DNA of 64,000 nucleotides from assembly GCF_014645615.1 (NCBI RefSeq), contig NZ_BMMB01000001.1:496001-560000 (forward strand). Direction: 5' to 3'. Within the stretch, counting starts at the first letter, position 1, and every line of letters starts with the position of its first letter. The translations under genes and the position numbers were made by a program. The notes under the pieces are model-generated. The model saw only the letters and a list, made by a program, of their open reading frames with translations. It was not told the DNA's origin and did not search any database. Below, in pieces: positions 57,293 to 64,000 of this stretch. This DNA comes from Paenibacillus hunanensis (GTDB lineage: Bacteria > Bacillota > Bacilli > Paenibacillales > Paenibacillaceae).

Positions 57293-57832
57293 ATGGAAAT
57301 CGGTTCGATGATTCGTGCCATTCGTAAACGGAAAAACATTACCATTGCTCAGATATGTGAACAAACTGGATTGTCGCAGGGATTCATGAGTCAACTGGAA
57401 AATAATAAAACCTCACCTTCACTTGCTACACTGGAGAGCATTGCTGCGGTATTGAACGTATCGCTCGCTCATTTGCTGCTTAGTCGTGAGGAACGTATCA
57501 ACATTGTGAAAAAGGATGAGCGTCCACTCACCTCGATCGGTCAGCAGCCGATGAAGGTATATGAGCTAGGCATTACGCGCAATATGCGTGTTACGCTCGT
57601 GGAGCTGCCAGCCGGATACTCTAGCTCGGACAAGATGATCGCTCATGAAGGCGAAGAGATTCATACGGTGGTCGAAGGACGAGTTCGTGTCGAATATGGC
57701 GCTGAGGTTACGGAGCTGGATGCAGGTGATAGCTTTAGCTGGAATGCGGTTGTACCGCATCGCGTGACGAATATCGGTGAGCAGTCTGCGACTATTCTGA
57801 TTGCGGTATATCGTGAGCGGGAGTGGATGTGA
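57293..57832 (+). CDS. XRE-family regulator with C-terminal cupin
   Basis: Transcription factor of 179 aa. The N-terminal XRE helix-turn-helix covers residues 1-65 (IRAIRKRKNITIAQICEQTGLSQGFMSQLENNKTSPSLATLESIAAVL). The C-terminal cupin at about 105-175 binds a small ligand or metal (HEGEEIHTVVEGRVRVEYG; DSFSWNAVVPHRVTNIG). ATG 57293 follows CAAGGAGA; in-frame codons to 57212 lack a site. The next gene begins at the base after its stop, so it heads an operon of three. Confidence 0.9.
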   Translation: MEIGSMIRAIRKRKNITIAQICEQTGLSQGFMSQLENNKTSPSLATLESIAAVLNVSLAHLLLSREERINIVKKDERPLTSIGQQPMKVYELGITRNMRVTLVELPAGYSSSDKMIAHEGEEIHTVVEGRVRVEYGAEVTELDAGDSFSWNAVVPHRVTNIGEQSATILIAVYREREWM

Positions 57833-58672
57833 ATGAGCGGCAGAGCGTCGCTATTTCACACCTATATTGGAATCGATTACTCAGGTGCGGAGAAGCCTGA
57901 TTCTCGTATTAAAGGATTAGCAGTCGCGGTGGCTAGAGAAGACGAGCCATTTCAGCTATCATTGCCACCTGTATCGAATCATCGCTCTATACCACCTGTA
58001 GCTGCCGCGAAGCAAGCGCTCTGGTCGAGACGTCTTGTGTATGAGTGGCTGTTGCATGAGCTTTATTATAGCGACAAGCGCATAATCGTTGGACTGGATC
58101 ATGGTCTATCGTATCCGCTATCTCAGCTACAGCGACTCGGCTTGCAGGACTGGGATACTTTTTTACAGTGGAGTCAGCGTACATGGCAGACTTCGCGGCT
58201 GACGATGAAGCAGAGTAAGGAACAGGCAGACTATATCAACTCCACCGATAAGCGTCTGGTCGAGCGTGAATTCATCCCATCGACGAAGAGTGTGACCGAT
58301 CTGGATCGTGTATCCGGTATGCAGGGAGCGGTGTCCTATTCGACACATACAGGCTTACCATGGATCTACCGCCTACGAAAATGGCAACGGCGCGGACTGA
58401 AGATTCACTTTTGGCCGTATGATGGTCTGGTCGTGCCGGAAGATCGTCATGTGATTACCGAGGCGTACCCGTCACTATATCGCAGACGTATTCAGCCTGA
58501 TTCGGCTTATGAGCCGCTTAGTGAGCATGAACGCGATGCCGCTTATATTGCCAACTGGCTACAGGCGCGAGATCGTGCCGGAGCCTTAATGCCGTATCTG
58601 GAGCTGGCTACACTGAGTCAGCAGGAGCAACAGCTTGCCTTGCTGGAAGGCTGGGTACTTGGTTGTCTATAA
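57833..58672 (+). CDS. DUF429-type protein (RNase H-like fold)
   Basis: Soluble protein of 279 aa. GIDYSGAEK near the N-terminus, the acidic VGLDHG, the late VITEAYPSLYRRR and HERDAAYIANWLQ are the conserved acids of DUF429, thought to have an RNase H-like nuclease fold. Activity is unproven. Its ATG directly abuts the stop of the XRE-cupin gene. The radical SAM gene starts 28 bases after it. Confidence 0.78.
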   Translation: MSGRASLFHTYIGIDYSGAEKPDSRIKGLAVAVAREDEPFQLSLPPVSNHRSIPPVAAAKQALWSRRLVYEWLLHELYYSDKRIIVGLDHGLSYPLSQLQRLGLQDWDTFLQWSQRTWQTSRLTMKQSKEQADYINSTDKRLVEREFIPSTKSVTDLDRVSGMQGAVSYSTHTGLPWIYRLRKWQRRGLKIHFWPYDGLVVPEDRHVITEAYPSLYRRRIQPDSAYEPLSEHERDAAYIANWLQARDRAGALMPYLELATLSQQEQQLALLEGWVLGCL

Positions 58673-58700
58673 CGTATAGAAGCAAAGGAGCGGATCATCC

Positions 58701-60470
58701 ATGAAGGTTGTACTGTCTACATTGAATGCCAAATATATTCATACCTCGCTTGCCATTCGCTGTCTGAAGGCATATAGCGAGAAGGAATTTGATATCGAGC
58801 TGGCAGAGTATACGATCAAAGACCCGGTGATGAATATCGTGTCCGATCTGTATCGCAGACAACCGGATGTGATCGGATTCTCCTGTTACATCTGGAATAT
58901 CGAGGAAACGATTCGTGTACTGGAAGTGCTTAAAAAAGTCATGCCTGCTACACGTATCGTGCTCGGTGGCCCAGAGGTATCGTATGATACCGAGCAATGG
59001 ATGCAGCGTCTGCCTCAGGTTGATTTTATCGTGATTGGCGAAGGAGAAGAGACGTTCCATCAGCTGCTACAGGAGATCGAAGGCGCGGGGAAATATCACT
59101 TTATTTACGGTGTAGCCTATCGCAAGGGTGAGGAGATTATCGTCATGCCGGGCAGACCGAAGCAGGATCTGAATGAGCTGCCGAGTCCACATCGTTTTCC
59201 CGAGGATATTCCGCATCTGGCGAAGCGAGTCGTTTATTTTGAAACGAGCCGTGGGTGTCCGTTTAGCTGTCAATTTTGTCTGTCGAGTATTGAGGTTGGG
59301 GTACGATACTTTGATATCGAGCGGACAAAGAGTGATATTTTATACCTGATCGAAAATGGTGCAAAGCTGATCAAGTTCGTCGATCGTACGTTCAACATTA
59401 AGCGTGATTATGCGCTGGAGATGTTTCGCTTTTTGATTGAGAATCATAATGGTTGTACGTTCCAATTCGAGATTACAGCCGATATTATGCGTCCAGAGGT
59501 ACTGGATTATTTGGCAGAGCATGCGCCGCCCGGGGTGTTCCGCTTTGAGATCGGAGTGCAGTCGACGAATGATCCGACTAATGAGCTGGTCAAGCGCCGA
59601 CAAAATTTTACGAAGCTGAGTCGTACCGTCAACACGATCAAGCGCTCCGGTAAAATCGCGCAGCATCTGGATTTGATCGCAGGGCTACCGCTGGAGGATT
59701 ATGCGACCTTCCGTAAGACATTTAATGACGTGTTTGCGCTGGAGCCCGAGGAGCTACAGCTGGGCTTCCTCAAAATGCTACGCGGCACCGGACTTCGTCT
59801 TGATGCGGAAAAGTATCAGTACACATATATGGATCATGCACCGTATGAGATTCTGGGCAGTCATGTGCTATCCTTTGAAGATATTGTGCGCTTGAAGCGG
59901 CTGGAGGATGTGCTGGAGAAATACTGGAATGCGCATCGGATGGATCATACACTTGGGTATTTGATGCAGCATGAATTTGAGTCACCGTTTGACTTTTTCC
60001 AGGCGTTTGGCGATTACTGGGAGGAGCAGGGCTGGCAAAAGATCGGGCATCAGCTGGAGGATTTGTTCACCCGTTTGCAAGCCTTTTTACAGCAGCACGG
60101 ATTGAAGCAGCCAGATCGGGTGTATGGCTTGATGAAGCTCGATTATTTGCTCAATCATCGTCAGAAGCCGCGTAAAATCTGGTGGGACGATGCGCCAGAT
60201 CGAGATCGAGTCCATCGTTATTTGCAGTATATCGCTCAGCTTCCAGAGGGAGAGGGATTGCCTGCTGCATGGACAGGCTCGCAGCTGAACGAGCGTGAGC
60301 TGCACAAGCATATCGTCGTAGAGCAGCTTCCATTTCGTCTGGATGCTGTGCTAGCAGGTGAGCTAGCGTTGGCTTCAGCAGATGGAAGTGTACTGCTGGT
60401 GAACTACCGCCAGCAGGAGCAGTCAAAGCCGGAGTATATTATTTTGCAGGAGCAGCGCGATCGCGTATGA
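58701..60470 (+). CDS. B12-binding-domain radical SAM protein (DUF4080-type)
   Basis: Large soluble enzyme of 589 aa. The N-terminal B12-binding-like domain is at about 1-135 (DVIGFSCYIWNIEET; IVLGGPEVS), without the DxHxxG motif, so cobalamin may bind base-off or not at all. The radical SAM domain has the cluster motif RGCPFSCQFC (Cys186, Cys190, Cys193). A C-terminal DUF4080 region (about 400-589) follows. Related proteins modify tRNA, lipids or peptides; the substrate is unknown. It ends the operon with the XRE-cupin and DUF429 genes. ATG follows AAAGGAG. Confidence 0.87.
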   Translation: MKVVLSTLNAKYIHTSLAIRCLKAYSEKEFDIELAEYTIKDPVMNIVSDLYRRQPDVIGFSCYIWNIEETIRVLEVLKKVMPATRIVLGGPEVSYDTEQWMQRLPQVDFIVIGEGEETFHQLLQEIEGAGKYHFIYGVAYRKGEEIIVMPGRPKQDLNELPSPHRFPEDIPHLAKRVVYFETSRGCPFSCQFCLSSIEVGVRYFDIERTKSDILYLIENGAKLIKFVDRTFNIKRDYALEMFRFLIENHNGCTFQFEITADIMRPEVLDYLAEHAPPGVFRFEIGVQSTNDPTNELVKRRQNFTKLSRTVNTIKRSGKIAQHLDLIAGLPLEDYATFRKTFNDVFALEPEELQLGFLKMLRGTGLRLDAEKYQYTYMDHAPYEILGSHVLSFEDIVRLKRLEDVLEKYWNAHRMDHTLGYLMQHEFESPFDFFQAFGDYWEEQGWQKIGHQLEDLFTRLQAFLQQHGLKQPDRVYGLMKLDYLLNHRQKPRKIWWDDAPDRDRVHRYLQYIAQLPEGEGLPAAWTGSQLNERELHKHIVVEQLPFRLDAVLAGELALASADGSVLLVNYRQQEQSKPEYIILQEQRDRV

Positions 60471-60519
60471 GCTAGTAGAGTGTAGGAGGCAGGATGGCTG
60501 CCCCATATTCCGTTATAAT

Positions 60520-60555
60520 CGAACCGTCAGTTTATCTGTACGGTTCTATTTTTTG
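60520..60555 (+). terminator. Terminator after radical SAM gene
   Basis: GAACCGT (60521-60527) pairs with ACGGTTC (60540-60546), followed by TATTTTTT. Confidence 0.8.
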
Positions 60556-60719
60556 CTAGTGAGCGTATTCTTACACGCTGGTAATCTATTATGCTGAATG
60601 TTCACATGAGATTGGAAGCGAGCAGGCTTCATCTATAAAAATAAAACTAGCGAGCATGACTCGACATCAACGATCGATCGTATACCATAATACATGTCAA
60701 TAAACAGGAGGGTGCCGAT

Positions 60720-61547
60720 ATGAGTTACAGCTGGGTAGGCAGTCGATATATGTTTCTGGATGAAATCTCGGTGACCGAGCAGAAGGGCATCCATATCGGA
60801 CGCTACGGTGGGAATACACTGAGCGGTGCGAGTAAGAATGAGGATGGATTAATCGTTTTACAGAGTGAGGCAGGCAACGGTCGACTGGCAGTGGTGCTGG
60901 ATGCGCATTATAGTGCTGAAAGTGCAGAGCTGGTAGTTGATCAGCTACTGGATCATAAGGATGATCTGGTCGCCTTGATGGAGCGAGAGGATGCGTTCCA
61001 ACAGATAGAGCCATACATAATAAGCCTGTTATCAGATGTTGCCTTTCGTGCTGCCTGTCATCAGGTCAAGGGAGAAACAGCACTGCTGATCGTCTATCAG
61101 CGCGATGAATATGTATGGTGGTTCTCCATTGGCGATTGTATCGCTTATGTGCTTCATCCCGAGCTGGCTAAGCTCGGTCAATATGCACTGAACCAGCGTC
61201 AATTTTACGAATGGATCGGTCAGGTGAACACATTGGATGGGCCGGTTCCTTGCTATAGTAGCGGTCGCCGTCAGCTACGGAGTGGACGGAATATGATCGT
61301 GCTGCTCACGGATGGTATTGTCGAGGGAGCGGATCGAGAATATGAGCATGCTCCAGCATTGTATGATTCGCTGTATAATGAGCATAGTATGAGTGTGAAT
61401 CTGCATCGTCTGCTCAACCATCTGCATACGACAGGCGCGTATGATAGTGCAACGATTATATGCTGGGAGTATGATCATAATGGAGAAGCCGCTATGCCAT
61501 CCGATCAGAAGCCGCCTATGCAGGCAGCAGATGGAGAGGAAGGATAA
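60720..61547 (+). CDS. PP2C-like phosphatase-family protein
   Basis: Soluble protein of 275 aa with the order of motifs of PP2C phosphatases: KNEDG near residue 40, VVLDAH in place of the usual DGHGG, GETALLIVY, FSIGDCIAYV, LLTDGIVEG and DSATIICWEY. The metal-binding Asp residues in DAH, GD and TDG are kept, so activity is possible, though the DGHGG motif is shortened. No kinase or anti-sigma partner is nearby. ATG follows GGAGGGTG. The HD hydrolase gene follows after 90 bases. Confidence 0.78.
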   Translation: MSYSWVGSRYMFLDEISVTEQKGIHIGRYGGNTLSGASKNEDGLIVLQSEAGNGRLAVVLDAHYSAESAELVVDQLLDHKDDLVALMEREDAFQQIEPYIISLLSDVAFRAACHQVKGETALLIVYQRDEYVWWFSIGDCIAYVLHPELAKLGQYALNQRQFYEWIGQVNTLDGPVPCYSSGRRQLRSGRNMIVLLTDGIVEGADREYEHAPALYDSLYNEHSMSVNLHRLLNHLHTTGAYDSATIICWEYDHNGEAAMPSDQKPPMQAADGEEG

Positions 61548-61637
61548 GCCAGGCTGACGAGGGCTATATTTCACCAGTAGCATAGAGATGAGCATAATAA
61601 AATAGTGACAACGCGATAAATGAAAGGAACGATCACA

Positions 61638-62423
61638 TTGACCCAATCTAATTCTATCCATTCTACCGCTTCACACGAGTCAGATTGGATAAGCCAGGAA
61701 GTCTCTTCAAATGCAGACTCCACTGCATCAACACCGATTCCACCAGCACCAGCCGCAGAGGTACATAGCGATCTATCCCAGGAGAAGCAGCGCATTCTAG
61801 CGAATACGTATACCTTTGTGAAGCAGGAGCTGAGCGGTGAGACGAGTGGACACGACTGGTGGCATATTCACCGTGTCGTACAGATGGCACGGCGGCTGGC
61901 ACTGGCAGAGGGAGCAGACGACTATATTTGCACGATGGCAGCCTTGCTGCATGATATCGCTGACGAAAAACTAAATCCATCCAAGGAAGTCGGTATGCAG
62001 CGTGTCAACGATTGGCTGGATCGTCAGCATGTACAGACTGAGGATCGCGAGCAGATTACGTATATTATCGCGAATATGTCGTATAACGGAGGGAACAATC
62101 CACCATTGCCCACAATCGAAGGCAAAGTGGTACAGGATGCTGACCGTCTGGACGCGATCGGCGCGATTGCAATCGCCCGTACATTCGTATATGCAGGTCA
62201 TGTCGGTGACATGATGTATGATCCTGATTTGCCGGTACGAGAGCAGATGAGTGCTGAGGAATACCGTAACGGTCGCAGCACAGCGATTAACCATTTTCAT
62301 GAAAAGCTGCTCAAGCTCAAAAATCGAATCAACACTCCATCCGCACGCCAGATTGCTGAGGAGCGTCATCAGTATATGGAGCAGTATGTACAACGCTTTT
62401 ACGAGGAATGGGAAGGTCGCTAA
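61638..62423 (+). CDS. HD-domain hydrolase (YedJ/YpgQ-like)
   Basis: Soluble phosphohydrolase. The HD fold covers about residues 55-250. HDWWHIHRVV gives the first His, LLHDIADEKL the HD pair, and QDADRLDAIGAIAIARTF the distal Asp. This set matches the YedJ/YpgQ branch, some of which hydrolyse dNTPs. A polar Ser/Thr/Pro-rich N-terminal tail of about 45 residues is extra. I favour TTG 61638, 10 bases after GAAAGGA, giving 261 aa; ATG 61620 (267 aa) would overlap that site. Confidence 0.83.
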   Translation: MTQSNSIHSTASHESDWISQEVSSNADSTASTPIPPAPAAEVHSDLSQEKQRILANTYTFVKQELSGETSGHDWWHIHRVVQMARRLALAEGADDYICTMAALLHDIADEKLNPSKEVGMQRVNDWLDRQHVQTEDREQITYIIANMSYNGGNNPPLPTIEGKVVQDADRLDAIGAIAIARTFVYAGHVGDMMYDPDLPVREQMSAEEYRNGRSTAINHFHEKLLKLKNRINTPSARQIAEERHQYMEQYVQRFYEEWEGR

Positions 62424-62583
62424 GTGACGAGGAGTAGCTAGTATAGAGGATCGGATGCTCACAGCGATATCCGCTTATTAAAGCTACTCATCTACACACG
62501 ATACGTCAGAAATTAGTTAATCCCCGTTGAAGCTAATTAGAGCTATAAATCTCTAACATTAACCATCAACAACAGCCCACACC

Positions 62584-62635
62584 AAAAACCGCCCGATGCA
62601 CGCAGAATCCTATTCGATCCCGGCATCAGGGCGGT
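62584..62635 (-). terminator. Terminator of the GH32 gene
   Basis: ACCGCCCGATGC pairs with GCATCAGGGCGGT through one bulge. The T-run is on the minus strand, downstream of the gene ending at 62767. The rest of 62424-62766 has no feature. Confidence 0.75.
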
Positions 62636-62766
62636 ATATCCAACTCACTCAATAACTCCTACCTCATCGATTCCTACGTTCTGCATTCATCGGAATGGAT
62701 CGCATCATTAATTGCCAAAAAATACCAAAAGACGATTCATAGCAATACACCAGCAGTTAACCTTAT

Positions 62767-64000
62767 TCATCCTGTATAAATAAAGCTATCATACAACCGC
62801 GCATCTCCACCTCGTGACTGTATAACAATGCGCTGGCATGCCTGATCCGGGAAAATTAAGCTTGTGATCGCGTACATCCCATCCCCAGCAAATACCTCAA
62901 CCGAGCAGCTATCGAGCACAATTCGTAGATTCAGATGACTGCTATACGGAATATGCACCTGCTGACCACGAGCGAACAACGGATCAAAATCACTCCGCCC
63001 GGAATGCTCACGCCGTACACTCAATAGCTCGCTAGTTGCATGATACCCGATCGTCGTATATTGCTCTGCTGTATGATGAATCGTAACCGTTAGCTCATCC
63101 AATCCATCATGCTGTGCGCGAAGCCGAATATCCGCAATCGCTGCCGCAGTGATCAACTCATACGGCTGCTTATTACTAACCGTAATGCCAGATAGCTTAT
63201 GCTTTTCAGTAAAATATCGATCCAGCTCAGCGACCGGACGCTGGCAGATCAGCAATTGATTTTTCAGAGGTCGCAGACATAGCGTGCGTGGAAGCGTCAT
63301 CGCTCCATTCCAGTCACCTGCTGGCAGCTCACGCGCATAGCGCCAGTTATTCATCCAGCCCATATAGATGCGCCGACCGTCCTGCTCCGGGATATCGGAG
63401 AAGCTAACGCCTGCATAATTATCTCGCCCATAATCCAGCCACTGAATGCGATTGTATTCTGGCATGAACTGCCTGCCATCAAAGGAACCGACAAAATACT
63501 GTGTCCGCGAGCCATTGCCCAGCTCAGGCTGATCGCCTGTACTCACCAGCAGCACCCATTTCCACGATTCTGTGCCTTCAATCGGCAAGCGGAATAGATC
63601 CGGGCATTCCCATACGCCCTCATGAGAGCCAAAGCCTTCCCCAAACCGACTTTCCAGCTTCCAATCCAATAGATTACGCGACGTATAAAAGGATACATTC
63701 TGTCCTGTAGCAACGACCATCACCCAGTAGCCTTTTGGACGATACCAGAATACCTTTGGATCACGAACATCACGATCCGTACTGCTAGTCAGCACCGGAT
63801 TGCCCTCATACTTCGTCCATGTCCGTCCACGATCATGACTGAAGGCGATGCACTGACCGTCCAGATAGGGTGGAGCGGATACTGTATCTGGCGCAGCAGT
63901 CGAGAAGACCTCGCCACCTGGATTCTCATGACCCATCGATTCGGTCTGCTGCGTGTACCGATCGGTCTGCTGTGAGTTCCTGTCAATTGGCTCCAGATGA
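62767..64000 (-). CDS. GH32-family fructosidase/sucrose hydrolase, 5' end outside window
   Basis: Partial gene; the frame stays open to 64000, so at least 410 residues are encoded here and the N-terminus with the nucleophile motif (usually WMNDPNG) is missing. RDPKVFWY is the transition-state stabiliser motif and WECPDLF holds the acid/base Glu. The C-terminal beta-sandwich of GH32 follows (VHIPYSSHLNLRIVLDSCSVEVFAGDG). It resembles levanase/inulinase SacC and sucrose-6-phosphate hydrolase; the choice needs the missing end. Near the window edge, a Gln/Thr-rich loop with NSQQTDRYTQQTES lies in the first blade and looks like an insert. Confidence 0.88.
   Translation of the reverse strand, partial: HLEPIDRNSQQTDRYTQQTESMGHENPGGEVFSTAAPDTVSAPPYLDGQCIAFSHDRGRTWTKYEGNPVLTSSTDRDVRDPKVFWYRPKGYWVMVVATGQNVSFYTSRNLLDWKLESRFGEGFGSHEGVWECPDLFRLPIEGTESWKWVLLVSTGDQPELGNGSRTQYFVGSFDGRQFMPEYNRIQWLDYGRDNYAGVSFSDIPEQDGRRIYMGWMNNWRYARELPAGDWNGAMTLPRTLCLRPLKNQLLICQRPVAELDRYFTEKHKLSGITVSNKQPYELITAAAIADIRLRAQHDGLDELTVTIHHTAEQYTTIGYHATSELLSVRREHSGRSDFDPLFARGQQVHIPYSSHLNLRIVLDSCSVEVFAGDGMYAITSLIFPDQACQRIVIQSRGGDARLYDSFIYTG

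Overview
The window looks like chromosomal DNA of a spore-forming Paenibacillus-type member of the Bacillota. The support is: very strong AAAGGAGG-type ribosome sites, a YheC/YheD-type spore-coat ATP-grasp protein, a GlnK/GlnL glutamine two-component pair, a SunI/YnzG-like protein, an S-layer-homology protein and many U-tailed hairpin terminators. I see no rRNA, tRNA, prophage, transposase or CRISPR array. About 57 protein genes are supported.

Layout. 1-2627: a lone sulfate-binding lipoprotein and a metallo-beta-lactamase-fold hydrolase. 2900-9340: a glutamine locus, glnQ-glnH-glnM-glnP followed by glnK-glnL, with a consensus GlnR/TnrA box in front of glnQ. 9400-11360 (minus strand): HAD phosphatase and lipoate ligase. 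11660-15180: a 59-aa protein and a BtuFCD-type importer. 15900-20420: chemoreceptor, preQ1-I riboswitch with its queuosine-precursor transporter, and an M24 peptidase. 20720-27850: mostly small cytoplasmic proteins of DUF4026/DUF4241 and unknown type that resemble immunity genes, plus a ThrE-type exporter pair and a small alarmone-hydrolase-like HD protein. 28177-41055: SLH protein, tandem YheCD protein, Gfo/Idh/MocA oxidoreductase, methyltransferase, cyclodeaminase, speD, SunI-like protein, a two-component system and a secreted Lys/Ala/His-rich protein. 41705-50023: amino-acid exporter with divergent LysR regulator, GH43 glycosidase, nitroreductase, and mmuM-mmuP for S-methylmethionine use. 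50379-64000: secreted PPC-like protein, TetR with a divergent FAD monooxygenase, RecQ, DoxX, an XRE-cupin/DUF429/B12-radical-SAM operon, a PP2C-like protein, an HD hydrolase and a GH32 enzyme cut by the window end.

The most unusual material is between the genes. Five copies of a roughly 125-bp palindromic repeat (3752, 15638, 24510, 41281, 45979) show compensatory base-pair changes in both stems. One copy is interrupted by a second, 68-bp structured element that has a sister copy at 11396. There are six short tandem-repeat tracts, including 26 perfect copies of a heptamer starting inside the mmuP stop codon. A perfect 13-base palindrome, TTACTAAAAGTAA, overlaps the promoters of both the nitroreductase and the DoxX gene 10 kb apart, which suggests one quinone- or thiol-stress regulator of the YodB/CatR kind. 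All functional statements are from reading the sequence; no database search was possible.
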